Assembly: GCA_050298035.1 (NCBI GenBank)
Contig: JBNKTK010000001.1
Span: 1-64,000, forward strand
Source of the DNA: Gaoshiqia sp050298035
GTDB lineage: Bacteria; Bacteroidota; Bacteroidia; Bacteroidales; Prolixibacteraceae
Direction: 5' to 3'
Length of the DNA stretch: 64,000 bases
The notes under the pieces were generated by a model that saw nothing but the letters and a program-made list of their open reading frames with translations, made no database searches and was not told where the DNA came from. The position numbers and the translations under genes were made by a program. Numbering within the stretch: the stretch's first letter is position 1; each line of letters begins with the position of its first letter. This document shows positions 51,470 through 61,104 of the stretch, piece by piece.

Positions 51470-51641
51470 ACTTTCCCCTACAACCTAATCGGTCCAAATT
51501 GAAGGGCTCTGTTATATTCGCTTTTACCTTCCAAAAATTTTGAGAGCTGGTTTTATCACGGGTTTGGTCCTCTAAAGAATTTCAGACTGCTTTCCATCGC
51601 AGTATGGTGCTATAAAAATCTTGAGAGCTTTCAGCTATAGC

Positions 51642-51684
51642 TAAAAACGAAGAAAGGCTATCCCGCAAGGAACAGCCTTTCTTC
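51642..51684 (-). terminator. Intrinsic terminator of the act operon
   Basis: On the minus strand an 11-bp perfect stem (51684-51674 with 51659-51649) encloses a 14-base loop and is followed by GTTTTTA. It lies 19 bases after the actF stop codon. Confidence 0.85.
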
Positions 51685-51702
51685 AAAGTTGAAAAATATT
51701 AA

Positions 51703-52875
51703 CTAAAAATGATGATGAAGACTTTCTTCGAGGTACGGATGGTTTCTCGGTACCAGGCTTGCTTTTGCCAGGTAAGTCACAAAAACCAGCGTAAATAAAC
51801 CTACGAATCCAAGGAATGCTCCAATTTCAAGCAAGCCAAACTTGGCTTCGTGTACTGTTGCCGGCCAGATTTCGTAATACAACTCGATGTATTGTCCAAC
51901 AATTAGCAACAGGATAACCGGCACCATGACCATTTTACTGCGTGATGATTTTCGGGGCATCAGGAACAGGAACGGGATAAACCAGTTAATCAGGATACTG
52001 GCAAAAAACAACACTTCAAAAGCACCATGCCAGCGATGCACATAATAGACCGTTTCTTCCGGAATATTGCCATACCAAATCAACATGAACTGGGAAAAGG
52101 TAAAATACCCCCAAACAATGGAGAGCATGAACATGTAGCGGGTAAAATCGTGCAGGTGGCTCCGGTTCAACATTTTTAAATAGCCGTATTTGTGCAGGAT
52201 GATAACAATCAGGGTAATCACTGAAGATCCGTGCAGGAATGCCGAAATAAATGCCTTGGCAGCATAAATTGTACTAAACCAGTGAACCTCGAGCGACATT
52301 AGCATATCGACCGAAAAAGCGGAGAATGAGACCGCAATAACGAAGATAAAAATCTTTGACAGCAGCTCTGATTTATAAAAGTATTTCATTCCGCCTTCGG
52401 TGTCCTCAAGTAACGAAGTCCGGCGCATCAGCTTTGTCAACAAAATCCACAAGGCAAAAAATACCCCCACCCGCAAAATGAAAAAGGGCACATTCAGAAA
52501 AACCGACTTATGCTGAATCAGGTGGTCTGTTGCAACAGCTTCCTCGTGCGACCATTCGTAGAGGTAGTGCACACCAAAAACAAGGAAGAGGAAAAGTACA
52601 GCGGCAAACGGGATGTAAGCTGCCATTGCTTCAGGGATGCGCTTGAACGCTGCCGACCATCCGGCCTGAGAAATATACTGAATGCTCATAAAAAATGCAG
52701 CCCCAACTGCCAGTGATACAAAATAGAAATTGTTGAGCAAGTAGTTTGCCCAGGCTCTGACCGGATCAGTAAAAAATCCAATAACAAATGAAATGACGCC
52801 AACGGCAATCAGTCCGTAAGTGATATATTTCAGTTTCTGTGGTACAACAAATTTTTCGTCTATCATGATTGTCAT
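51703..52875 (-). CDS. actF: Alternative complex III subunit ActF
   Basis: ActF is an integral membrane subunit of the quinol:cytochrome c/oxidase oxidoreductase ACIII, related to half of the NrfD-like ActC. The 390-residue product has about ten helices; characteristic stretches are 'HLIQHKSVFLNVPFFILRVG', 'MSLEVHWFSTIYAAKAF' and 'FTFSQFMLIWYGNIPEET'. It ends with a His-rich tail. It is the last gene of the act operon and starts 15 bases after actE. The start could also be the Met at 52866. Confidence 0.92.
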   Translation of the reverse strand: MTIMIDEKFVVPQKLKYITYGLIAVGVISFVIGFFTDPVRAWANYLLNNFYFVSLAVGAAFFMSIQYISQAGWSAAFKRIPEAMAAYIPFAAVLFLFLVFGVHYLYEWSHEEAVATDHLIQHKSVFLNVPFFILRVGVFFALWILLTKLMRRTSLLEDTEGGMKYFYKSELLSKIFIFVIAVSFSAFSVDMLMSLEVHWFSTIYAAKAFISAFLHGSSVITLIVIILHKYGYLKMLNRSHLHDFTRYMFMLSIVWGYFTFSQFMLIWYGNIPEETVYYVHRWHGAFEVLFFASILINWFIPFLFLMPRKSSRSKMVMVPVILLLIVGQYIELYYEIWPATVHEAKFGLLEIGAFLGFVGLFTLVFVTYLAKASLVPRNHPYLEESLHHHF

Positions 52876-52890
52876 TTTTTACCTTACGGC

Positions 52891-53457
52891 TTAGTTTTTA
52901 TGCAATTCATTTTTAATATACAAAACGGCTTTCCAGCGGTCGTCAGGTTTAATCATTGAGCCATGCTCGGCCATGATCCCCCAGCCAACAGATATCACAT
53001 GATAAATTTCTCCTTCGGGGATTGTTCTGACTTTCTCGGACAACAGGTTGGCCGGTGGAAACGGAAACTTTTTGGAGGTATACAAACGTCCTTGCCCATC
53101 GCCTTTCTCGCCATGGCACATTAAGCAATAGGTTGTGTAGACTTGTTTCCCACGTTCCACGTTGGCCGTCGTCGCTTCAAAAGGATTATTCAATGTCAGT
53201 CCGGCTGTTACACGGTCATTGTCATTTTTCTCGTAGGGGTATTTCATAAAACCACGGGAAACAGTCCCCTCAACAGTTGGCTGCATGGTTCTCCCATCCT
53301 TGAAGTTTGGATTTGGCGTATAGCTTTCGTAAGCAGGCGATTTGACCATATCGTCAGAATATTGCCATCCCGGGTTATTTCGGGTATGGTCGCATGACGA
53401 AAAGCTAACAACCAACATCATGGCAACGATTAATTTAATTCCATTTTTCAGGTTCAT
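52891..53457 (-). CDS. actE: Alternative complex III subunit ActE, monoheme cytochrome c lipoprotein
   Basis: From the ATG at 53457 the product has 188 residues: a lipoprotein signal with Cys22 after SFSS, then a cytochrome c domain with heme motif CLMCH (Cys111, Cys114, His115) followed by 'GEKGDGQGRLYTSKKFPFPP', and 'GWGIMAEHGSMIKPDDRW' with likely axial Met. ActE passes electrons from ActA toward the oxidase. An earlier ATG at 53484 shares a base with the actD stop codon, but it would place nine polar residues ahead of the signal peptide; both starts remain possible. Confidence 0.92.
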   Translation of the reverse strand: MNLKNGIKLIVAMMLVVSFSSCDHTRNNPGWQYSDDMVKSPAYESYTPNPNFKDGRTMQPTVEGTVSRGFMKYPYEKNDNDRVTAGLTLNNPFEATTANVERGKQVYTTYCLMCHGEKGDGQGRLYTSKKFPFPPANLLSEKVRTIPEGEIYHVISVGWGIMAEHGSMIKPDDRWKAVLYIKNELHKN

Positions 53458-53483
53458 AATATGCTGTTTTGAGCAGGTTCTCA

Positions 53484-53975
53484 TTATTTATAAACTTCAG
53501 AAGCTCCGTTCTCCTTTAAAATTTTCTCTATCTCGGTGAATTTAAAATCAGGGCTGTCCGATTTAATCACAATGACAAATTTGTCGTCAGTGGCACGGCT
53601 GTCAATGATCTTGGCCTTTTTGCCCGGGAAAATCCTGGCCCTGGCCGAGAAAGTAAACAGTGTCAGCAACGTAACAATCAGGATTGTAGCCACAATGGTG
53701 ACGACCAAAAATGAAGGGAACGTGTTAAAAGGCTTTCCCCCGAAATTAAGCGGCCAGCTGATCACTGCGGCATAGTACATCCCACCAAGCACCGAGAGCG
53801 CCCCAAACAAACCGTAAAAGAAGGCGGCATGCGTAATTCGTGTTTTCTTGCCCATTCCCTGTAAAATTTCGTGAATGGGATATGGTGTGTAAACCTCGTC
53901 GATTTCCACCCCTTGGTGTTTCACTTTTTCAAAAGCTTTCACCAAATCAAATTCGTTGTCAAATACACCTACCAT
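53484..53975 (-). CDS. actD: Alternative complex III subunit ActD (DUF3341)
   Basis: The 163-residue product begins 'MVGVFDNEFDLVKAFEKVKH', the standard DUF3341 N-terminus, has two transmembrane helices ('AFFYGLFGALSVLGGMYYAA' and 'FLVVTIVATILIVTLLTL'), and ends in a soluble ferredoxin-like stretch. ActD is a peripheral-membrane subunit of ACIII that sits against ActC. The gene starts three bases after actC ends. Confidence 0.94.
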   Translation of the reverse strand: MVGVFDNEFDLVKAFEKVKHQGVEIDEVYTPYPIHEILQGMGKKTRITHAAFFYGLFGALSVLGGMYYAAVISWPLNFGGKPFNTFPSFLVVTIVATILIVTLLTLFTFSARARIFPGKKAKIIDSRATDDKFVIVIKSDSPDFKFTEIEKILKENGASEVYK

Positions 53976-53978
53976 AGC

Positions 53979-55355
53979 TTATTCGTGATGTTCGTTTGGT
54001 TGAATCTCATTATTAAATTTTGCCACACTCTTGATTTCCGATACGGCGATCATTGGAATATAGCGGAAGAACAGAAGCACACCGACAGAGAACATGCCCA
54101 GGGTTCCGACAAAGAAACCTACTTCGATATACGAAGGGGAATAGCTTGCCCAGTTGGCCGGCAAATAGTTTTTAGTCAGCGAGGTGATTACGATATTGAA
54201 ACGTTCAAACCACATACCGATATTGATCAGGATTGAGATGATAAAAACAATCCACAAGCGTTTACGAACAGCTTTGAACCAGAAAAACTGGGGCACCACG
54301 GCATTGAAGATAAACATTGCCCAAAACTGCATAGCATACTCACCAGTAATCCGGTTATGGAAGAATGTGTACATCTCGTAAGGCGAACCGGAATACCAGG
54401 CCATGAAAATCTCAGTCAGGTAAGCTGTTCCCATAATCAGCGAGACGAATATCAAAACCCGGCAAACCGCATCCACGTGCGAGTCGGTAATAAAATCGTT
54501 CATCTTGTACAATTTTCGCATCAGGGTAACAAGGGTCAGTACCATGGCGAAACCGGAGAAAATTGCCCCAACCACAAAGTATGGTGGGAAAATAGTTGTA
54601 TGCCATCCGGGCTCAACCGAAACAGCAAAGTCGGTTGATACGATTGAGTGAACAGATACCACCAGCACGGCAGCAATCCCTCCCAGCACAAAGCTCAATG
54701 CTTCAAAGCGCAACCATTCTTTAGATGAACCGGTCCATCCGAAAGAGAAGAAACCGTACACCGCCTTTTTAATTTTAGATTTGGTCGTATCACGTATCGT
54801 GGCAAAATCAGGCACCATACCGAAATACCAGAAACTGGCCGAAATAAGCAAGTATGCTGAAATGGCCACAAAGTCCCAGAACAACGGTGAGTTGAAGTTT
54901 ACCCACAACGGCCCGCGCGTGTTTGGATACGGGAAGATAAAAAAGAACAGCCAGGGACGCCCCATGTGAAGCAGGGGAAACAACCCGGCACAACCTACTG
55001 CCACAACGGTCATCGCTTCGGCAGCCCGGTTGATGGCTGTACGCCACTTTTGACGTAAAATAAGCAGGAAGATGGAGAATGCAGTTCCGGCGTGGCCAAT
55101 CCCGATCCACCAAACAAAGTTGATGATCGCCCATCCCCAACCTACTGAATTATTTACCCCCCAGGTACCAATACCCTGGGTAATGGTGACATATTTACAA
55201 TACAAGCCCCAGCCAAACATGCCCAGGCTGATCAAAAAGGCAATGTACCACCATCGTGGTGTTTTGGCATCAATAGGAGCCAAAATATCCTGTGATATCT
55301 GAGACAGCGATTTGTCTCCCTCAATTAGCTTTCCTCTGATCGATGTTTTGTACAT
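53979..55355 (-). CDS. actC: Alternative complex III subunit ActC (NrfD-like)
   Basis: ActC is the quinol-binding membrane subunit related to NrfD/PsrC. The 458-residue product has ten helices; typical stretches are 'WWIGIGHAGTAFSIFLLILR', 'NTRGPLWVNFNSPLFWDF' and 'VEPGWHTTIFPPYFVVGAIF'. Quinol oxidised here sends electrons through ActB and ActA hemes. It begins 23 bases after actB, in line with the order ABCDEF known for this complex. Confidence 0.95.
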   Translation of the reverse strand: MYKTSIRGKLIEGDKSLSQISQDILAPIDAKTPRWWYIAFLISLGMFGWGLYCKYVTITQGIGTWGVNNSVGWGWAIINFVWWIGIGHAGTAFSIFLLILRQKWRTAINRAAEAMTVVAVGCAGLFPLLHMGRPWLFFFIFPYPNTRGPLWVNFNSPLFWDFVAISAYLLISASFWYFGMVPDFATIRDTTKSKIKKAVYGFFSFGWTGSSKEWLRFEALSFVLGGIAAVLVVSVHSIVSTDFAVSVEPGWHTTIFPPYFVVGAIFSGFAMVLTLVTLMRKLYKMNDFITDSHVDAVCRVLIFVSLIMGTAYLTEIFMAWYSGSPYEMYTFFHNRITGEYAMQFWAMFIFNAVVPQFFWFKAVRKRLWIVFIISILINIGMWFERFNIVITSLTKNYLPANWASYSPSYIEVGFFVGTLGMFSVGVLLFFRYIPMIAVSEIKSVAKFNNEIQPNEHHE

Positions 55356-55378
55356 AGATTCAAGTTTTATTTCATTAT

Positions 55379-58324
55379 TCAGGCTTTATTCCTGACCTTG
55401 GTTAAGTATCCTACTGATGGTAATGTATGCAGTTCTTCAAGCAAATGATAGTTGCGTTTATCTTTGAATAACTTGCTTATTTTACTGTCCGGATTGTTCA
55501 AATCACCAAAAATGATGGCATTGCCCGGGCAAGACTGCTCACAGGCAGTTTTTATTTCGCCCTCTTCAATCATGCGGCCTGCCAGTTTGGCTTCCTGTTT
55601 TTTCTCCTGGATACGCTGAACACACATGGAGCATTTCTCCACGACCCCGCGCGAACGAACAGTAACATCCGGGTTAAGCACCATCCGGCCCAAATCGTTG
55701 TTGGCATTGTAGTCGAACTTATCGTTGTTCACATACTGGAACCAGTTAAAACGACGGACACGGTAAGGACAGTTGTTGATACAGTATTTTGTTCCCACGC
55801 AGCGGTTGTAAGCCATCTGGTTCAACCCTTCGGAACTGTGAGGTGTTGCTGCAACCGGACAAACGTTTTCGCAAGGTGCATTGTCACAGTGCTGGCACAT
55901 CACCGGCTGGAACGAAACATCCGGATTGGCAATGTCGCCGGAATAATAGCGGTCAACACGAATCCAGTGCATGATCCTGCGATTGCGCACCTGTTCCTTT
56001 CCAATCACCTGGATATTGTTTTCAGCCTGACATGAGATGGCACAGTTTCCGCAACCGGTACATGAGTTCAGGTCAATGGCCATTCCCCAGTGGTGGCCAT
56101 TAAACTTCACTTCCTGGTAAAGGGTATAGTTGTGCTCTTCGGCCTCGGCATGCATTTCATTTCCGGCATCCGGGTTCAGCAAATATTCATCAAGGTTGGC
56201 CTCACGAACAATCGGGCGACCTTCCATCGAATGATGTGTCTGCGAAATCGCCAACGGGAAAGTGGCCTCAGGCACAACTTCCACCGAAGCATTTCCAAAA
56301 TAGAACAGACGGGCGCCGTCAACTTCCGGAACGTAGGCAAACATGTTTTTACCAACCTGATCGCCAACTTTCCCGGCATGTACCCGTCCGTAGCCCAATG
56401 CAACAGCAATCGTATCTTTTGCCTGCCCGGGTTGAATGAATACCGGCAGTTCCAGCCCGTTCACCTTGATGACACTTTCATTTTCCAGTCCGTTTTCCTC
56501 GGCAAAAGCCACCGGCACCGATGCAAAATTGTCCCAGCTGATTTTCGCAACCGGATCGGGTAATTCCTGCAACCAGGGGTTGTTGGCATATTTACCGTTA
56601 CCTAGCGCGATGCTTTCGTAAAGCACAACTTCAATTCCGTTTCCGGCACCTTTTAATGAAGCAGCAGCATTGGTCAATCCCTCAGTAGAATAGGTAACCG
56701 CAGCACTCGAGCCCGGTTCGTAAATTCCTTTTTGAAGGGTGTAGTTCCAGAACAAACGGAAATCGGCATATTCATTCTGTTTCGGATAGAACTCAGCCTC
56801 CCAGTATTTTTTGATGTAATCGCCGTACGAAGTTTCATCACCCGACCATTTCAGTAAATTTTCCTGCACATTGCGCGAATCGAACAATTTTGAAATGGTT
56901 GGCTGTGCCAAACTGAAAATCCCTGATTTTGGCTCCAGGTCGTTCCATGATTCCAGGTAATTCGGTTCCGGCAAAATATATTGGCAAACATTGGCTGTTT
57001 CATCTTTTCTCTCTGAAAAAGAAACTGACAGTTTTAGTTTGCGGATAGCGTCTTCAATTATTTGGGCCTGCGGATGATCGTAAACAGGGTTCACGCCCCA
57101 AACGAGCAACCCGTCAATTTTTCCGGTAGTCAGATCGGCAACAAATGCAGCCACTTCCGAATCAATTACTTTTTTAGTTTGAAGGGCTGATTCCCACAAC
57201 AAAGTCTCGCCGTAGTTCCCAAGCATTTGGTTAATCCCGTTCACCAGCAACTGGATGTTTTCATCGTTGCTACCGGAGATGACGATTGACTTGCCTTGGT
57301 TTTCCAGCAATTCATCAGCCAAAGCCGACACATCGACCGATGACGTTACACCGTTCAACTGCTCTGCTCCCTTGGCTTTTGCAATGGCATTGAACAAAGA
57401 AAGGACAATCCCTGCTTCTTCGGATGGTTTAATCGGGAAACGCACATCGGCATTCGAGCCGGAAAGCGACATATTGGCCTCAAACTGGTAATGGCGTGAC
57501 ATTTCGCGTTGGCCTTCATCCAGTTTTCGTGCCGAAGTATAGCCTTTGGTATATTCAACCGGCGACAGCCATGTACCGAGGAAATCGGCACCAAAGCTGA
57601 CAACCACTTTTGCTTTTTCAAAACGGTAGTCAGGAATGGCACGCTGCCCAAAGCTTTTCATATTTGCAGTAAGCAATCCTGAAGCCGGCACCGCATCGTA
57701 CTGCACCCACTCAACCGAAGGGTGAGCAGCCAAAAACTGTCCGATTATTTTTTTTGTAGACGGAGAAATCACGGTTTGGGTCAAAAGAACGACCTTGCCA
57801 TTTTGCGCATCAATTTCATTTAACGCTTTTACAATCTCAAGGTCAGCATCATTCCAGGTGATGTCCTTATCCTGAAACTGCGGTCCTTTGTAACGGGCAC
57901 CGTCATATAAATTCAGGATTGATGCCTGTACACGGGCACTAGTCCCTTGCTGTGAAACCGAACTTAACTCGTTCCCTTCAATTTTAATTGGGCGTCCATC
58001 GCGGACTTTCACCACGACACTGCAATAATCACCGGCATCAAAATAACTCGAGGCATAATAATTTGCCATCCCCGGGGTAATATCTTCCGGCTTAACCAGG
58101 TATGGAATCGCTTTCTCGACAGGACGTTTACAGCTTGCCACCAACGTAGCCGCAGCCAAACTGAACCCCAGTGTTTTCAAAAAATCACGGCGGGAATTTC
58201 CACCATCTCCGTCTTCGTGCTTATAAAGCAGGCTCTTTTGTTTAGCCTCTTCACGAGCTTCACGGATTCGAAGGGTTTTCGGATCTTCCAGTTCTTCAAG
58301 ACTTCTCCAGTATGTCTTCATCAA
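55379..58324 (-). CDS. actB: Alternative complex III subunit ActB (iron-sulfur, molybdopterin-enzyme-like)
   Basis: The 981-residue product joins a domain like the molybdopterin oxidoreductases (about residues 75-700, without a recognisable cofactor site) to a four-cluster iron-sulfur domain (about 740-960: 'CTGCGNCAISCQ', 'CQHCDNAPCENVCP', 'CINNCPY', 'CSMCVQRI', 'CEQSCPG'). The N-terminus holds a Tat motif SRRDFLK at 44-50 and a lipobox ending in Cys65 ('LVASC'), so it is probably a Tat-exported lipoprotein. The 43 residues ahead of the Tat motif are unusually long and charged. It is the electron-transfer centre of ACIII. Confidence 0.95.
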   Translation of the reverse strand: MMKTYWRSLEELEDPKTLRIREAREEAKQKSLLYKHEDGDGGNSRRDFLKTLGFSLAAATLVASCKRPVEKAIPYLVKPEDITPGMANYYASSYFDAGDYCSVVVKVRDGRPIKIEGNELSSVSQQGTSARVQASILNLYDGARYKGPQFQDKDITWNDADLEIVKALNEIDAQNGKVVLLTQTVISPSTKKIIGQFLAAHPSVEWVQYDAVPASGLLTANMKSFGQRAIPDYRFEKAKVVVSFGADFLGTWLSPVEYTKGYTSARKLDEGQREMSRHYQFEANMSLSGSNADVRFPIKPSEEAGIVLSLFNAIAKAKGAEQLNGVTSSVDVSALADELLENQGKSIVISGSNDENIQLLVNGINQMLGNYGETLLWESALQTKKVIDSEVAAFVADLTTGKIDGLLVWGVNPVYDHPQAQIIEDAIRKLKLSVSFSERKDETANVCQYILPEPNYLESWNDLEPKSGIFSLAQPTISKLFDSRNVQENLLKWSGDETSYGDYIKKYWEAEFYPKQNEYADFRLFWNYTLQKGIYEPGSSAAVTYSTEGLTNAAASLKGAGNGIEVVLYESIALGNGKYANNPWLQELPDPVAKISWDNFASVPVAFAEENGLENESVIKVNGLELPVFIQPGQAKDTIAVALGYGRVHAGKVGDQVGKNMFAYVPEVDGARLFYFGNASVEVVPEATFPLAISQTHHSMEGRPIVREANLDEYLLNPDAGNEMHAEAEEHNYTLYQEVKFNGHHWGMAIDLNSCTGCGNCAISCQAENNIQVIGKEQVRNRRIMHWIRVDRYYSGDIANPDVSFQPVMCQHCDNAPCENVCPVAATPHSSEGLNQMAYNRCVGTKYCINNCPYRVRRFNWFQYVNNDKFDYNANNDLGRMVLNPDVTVRSRGVVEKCSMCVQRIQEKKQEAKLAGRMIEEGEIKTACEQSCPGNAIIFGDLNNPDSKISKLFKDKRNYHLLEELHTLPSVGYLTKVRNKA

Positions 58325-58353
58325 AAATGTATTTTATTTCTTTGAATATTCGA

Positions 58354-59505
58354 TTAATAATGGCAACGCATGCAATCGTTGGCCCCCACGTCTTCGGCTT
58401 TTATATTTTTCAGGTCGCCGACATCATATTTTTCGTGCATTTTCACGAACGTTTCGTAGTAGCCATTCTCCTTAAACTTCACATCGGTTTGACGGTGACA
58501 GTTAATACACCAGCCCATGGACAAGTCGGCATTTTGCTTCATAATGTCCATCTCCTGAACCTGCCCGTGACACTTCTGACATTCGAGTTTGGCCACCCCA
58601 ACGTGAATCGCATGGCTAAAAAAGACGTGATCGGGTAAATTGTGCAAACGAACCCATTCGACCGGTTTTTCCGTTTCAACGGCATTTACAATTTTGGCAA
58701 TTTCAAATTTCCCTGAATTTGCCCCTTCGCGAATCAACACGTGGCAATTCATACAAAGGTTCATCGCCGGTATGCCAGCCGATTTACTTTGCTCGGCAGT
58801 ATGATGGCAATATTTACAATCGATGCCATTTTCGCCCGCGTGTACTTTGTGTGAAAACTTAATGGGCTGATCGGGCGCATAACCTTGTGAGCGACCAAGC
58901 TTAATACCTTCTTCAACAACCATTTTAACCTGAAAGCCCAAAGCAGTCACAAAAATGATCACCGGGATGAAACGGTATTTTACTTTCCGGAAGAAAATCA
59001 ACTCAAGCAATGCCCAGGTAAGAAATAATCCCAGAAGAAGAAAAATTGACAAATTTTTGATACTAATCTTTGGCGTGAATGAACCATTGACAGCAATGTC
59101 ATCAAGATAAGCTTTTACAGTTTTCAGATCAGCATCTTCAATCTGGATTCCGGCGTGGACTTTTGCAGCCTTAATACCAACAGGTTGAATCAATACTGCT
59201 TTAAACTCTGAAAAGTCTTTGTCGGCAAATTTTACAGCAATTGCCATCGCTGAGGGGTTCCAGTTCAATGTATCAGTTGGCACCAGGTTGTGGCACGATA
59301 CACACGACTGTCCCTTAAAATTGAAAGGCAACAAGCCTTTAAAAAAACGCTCTCCACGTTTTACATCATCATGAGCATGGCCTTCAATCAGATCATCCTC
59401 TTCAGAAGAAGCAAACGATGGGGAACCAATAAAAAATAAAAAAGCAAATAATACAGCCAAAGGCAAGAACCTGTAAACAGGTAAAGCAGGGGACATAAGT
59501 TTCAT
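58354..59505 (-). CDS. actA: Alternative complex III subunit ActA, multiheme cytochrome c
   Basis: From the start at 59505 the product has 383 residues and six CXXCH heme motifs, at Cys68, Cys230, Cys251, Cys309, Cys333 and Cys378. The first belongs to a separate N-terminal cytochrome c-like domain; two transmembrane helices (about 150-170 and 176-196) follow, then the five motifs of the classic pentaheme part. The last motif ends one residue before the C-terminus. The upstream frame is open to 59565, but that adds a charged segment ahead of the signal anchor. It is the first gene of actA-F. Confidence 0.93.
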   Translation of the reverse strand: MKLMSPALPVYRFLPLAVLFAFLFFIGSPSFASSEEDDLIEGHAHDDVKRGERFFKGLLPFNFKGQSCVSCHNLVPTDTLNWNPSAMAIAVKFADKDFSEFKAVLIQPVGIKAAKVHAGIQIEDADLKTVKAYLDDIAVNGSFTPKISIKNLSIFLLLGLFLTWALLELIFFRKVKYRFIPVIIFVTALGFQVKMVVEEGIKLGRSQGYAPDQPIKFSHKVHAGENGIDCKYCHHTAEQSKSAGIPAMNLCMNCHVLIREGANSGKFEIAKIVNAVETEKPVEWVRLHNLPDHVFFSHAIHVGVAKLECQKCHGQVQEMDIMKQNADLSMGWCINCHRQTDVKFKENGYYETFVKMHEKYDVGDLKNIKAEDVGANDCMRCHY

Positions 59506-59754
59506 TCTACAAGCTTTAGTAAGTTTTTTAAACTTAGGATTTTCGCAACACACCAGATTTAACAAACTTTTGGTTTGAAGGTTTTCCGGTTCACGATAAA
59601 AAATGGTTTGATGAAAATCTTAAACTTGTTTCAGTTCACTTACACTGCAACTAAAAACATTTAAAAATTTGATTTACAGATGCATCTCCTCCAGACACCA
59701 CCCCAGAGATATCTAAGAAAATGATCACTAAAAAAATGATATAGAAAAAATCAA

Positions 59755-60870
59755 TTACGCACCGAGATTTCTCGTGATTCTTCGAACAATCTTAAGATTA
59801 TCAAAAAACTCCTTGGCAATAACCCGAAAGATGGTATAAACGGGGATGGCAAGTATCATTCCGGTAATACCCGCAACGCTGCCTGCGGCCATAATGACCA
59901 AAAATATTTCGAGAGGATGTGCTTTTACACTACTTGAATAGATTAGCGGCTGAAACAAAATATTGTCGATCACCTGCACAATGACAAATACCAGCAGCAT
60001 AAAGCCCAGAAGTGGCAAGGTAAATGACATGAAATCGGCATTCAAATTGATCGCAACCCCGATCAGCAGCCCCACTGTTGCTCCCATCCAGGGCCCCAGG
60101 TATGGGATAATATTGAAAAGCCCGCAAAAAAGCCCAATGACAACTGCATGACTAAAACCAATCCCAACAATAGTAAGACCTATCGTGACAAGTGCTCCTA
60201 CCATAAAAACCTCTGCAAGCAATCCGATAAAATAACGTTTTAACAAACCATGAATTGAGATCAGTATTTTGGATACTTTTTCTTCATATCCGGAAGGGAC
60301 AAGTAGCAAAATGCCATCATTAAACATACTCTCCTCCTTCAAAAAGAAGAAGGTAATGAAGGAAACGGAGAAGAATGCAATAAGAAGTTCACCTACTGCC
60401 CCGGCAATAAAACCAAAAACATTGGATAACTGGGAAAAGCCGATTTTATCGCCTAACTGTTCTTTTACCATATCAAGGAAGAAGCCTTTGTGTGCCGGAG
60501 CCTGTTCGCTCCCGGTAATAATCATCACTTTTCGTACAGGTTCTTCAATTACATTAATAATCGATTCCAGATTAATCGACGACAGCTGTTCAAATTCGTT
60601 GACAAGCAACGGGATTAAAAAACGAAAAGCCCCGATCAGCACGATCCAGATGGTTATCAAGGTCAGAAAAGCGGCAAAAGTCTGCGAAACGGTAAACCGC
60701 CCGATCTTAATTTGTCTTATCAGGCGAACCAAAGGCCTTCCGACTAAAGACAGTACTGCCGAAATAAGTATGTAAGTGACAATTGCACTAAAATACCACA
60801 TCAAGAAAATTAACACAGCTGCACCAATCGATAGCAAAATATTCCGGGTTCTTCCTTCTACCTTAATCAT
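59755..60870 (-). CDS. AI-2E-family membrane transporter
   Basis: The 371-residue product (start at 60870) is a member of the AI-2E/YdiK/PerM family with about eight helices: two at the N-terminus, a soluble helical loop (about residues 100-160), then five or six more with 'GLFCGLFNIIPYLGPWMGAT' and 'IDNILFQPLIYSSSVKAHPL', which are typical of the family. Members export autoinducer-2-like molecules or act as Na+/H+ antiporters; substrates are mostly unknown. The longer frame to 60906 is unlikely because a -7 box lies at 60886-60893. Confidence 0.9.
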   Translation of the reverse strand: MIKVEGRTRNILLSIGAAVLIFLMWYFSAIVTYILISAVLSLVGRPLVRLIRQIKIGRFTVSQTFAAFLTLITIWIVLIGAFRFLIPLLVNEFEQLSSINLESIINVIEEPVRKVMIITGSEQAPAHKGFFLDMVKEQLGDKIGFSQLSNVFGFIAGAVGELLIAFFSVSFITFFFLKEESMFNDGILLLVPSGYEEKVSKILISIHGLLKRYFIGLLAEVFMVGALVTIGLTIVGIGFSHAVVIGLFCGLFNIIPYLGPWMGATVGLLIGVAINLNADFMSFTLPLLGFMLLVFVIVQVIDNILFQPLIYSSSVKAHPLEIFLVIMAAGSVAGITGMILAIPVYTIFRVIAKEFFDNLKIVRRITRNLGA

Positions 60871-60885
60871 AGAACTGTTTTTATA

Positions 60886-60893
60886 CAAATATA
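60886..60893 (-). promoter_or_regulatory. -7 box of the AI-2E-family gene
   Basis: On the minus strand this reads TATATTTG, matching TAnnTTTG, 16 bases upstream of the start codon at 60870. It decides between the two possible starts. Confidence 0.5.
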
Positions 60894-61076
60894 GATTAAT
60901 CTTCAAACCAACCAGCCCCCTTCAAAGATACTTCGTTCTCTCAACATCAAAAAAAACAAAAACGGGTAAACAAAAAAACAAACACAAACAAATCTATAAT
61001 CGATGATTTTAAGCTACTTCCGAATTAAACCAATCCTAAACATAACAAAATAAAAACTCTATACGCATTTTTTTCT

Positions 61077-61084
61077 TAAATTTG
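61077..61084 (+). promoter_or_regulatory. -7 box of the LytTR regulator pair
   Basis: TAAATTTG matches TAnnTTTG and lies 21 bases upstream of the start codon at 61105. No clear -33 TTG is seen. Confidence 0.5.
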
Positions 61085-61104
61085 CACATTGTGGTACTTG
61101 CGAT

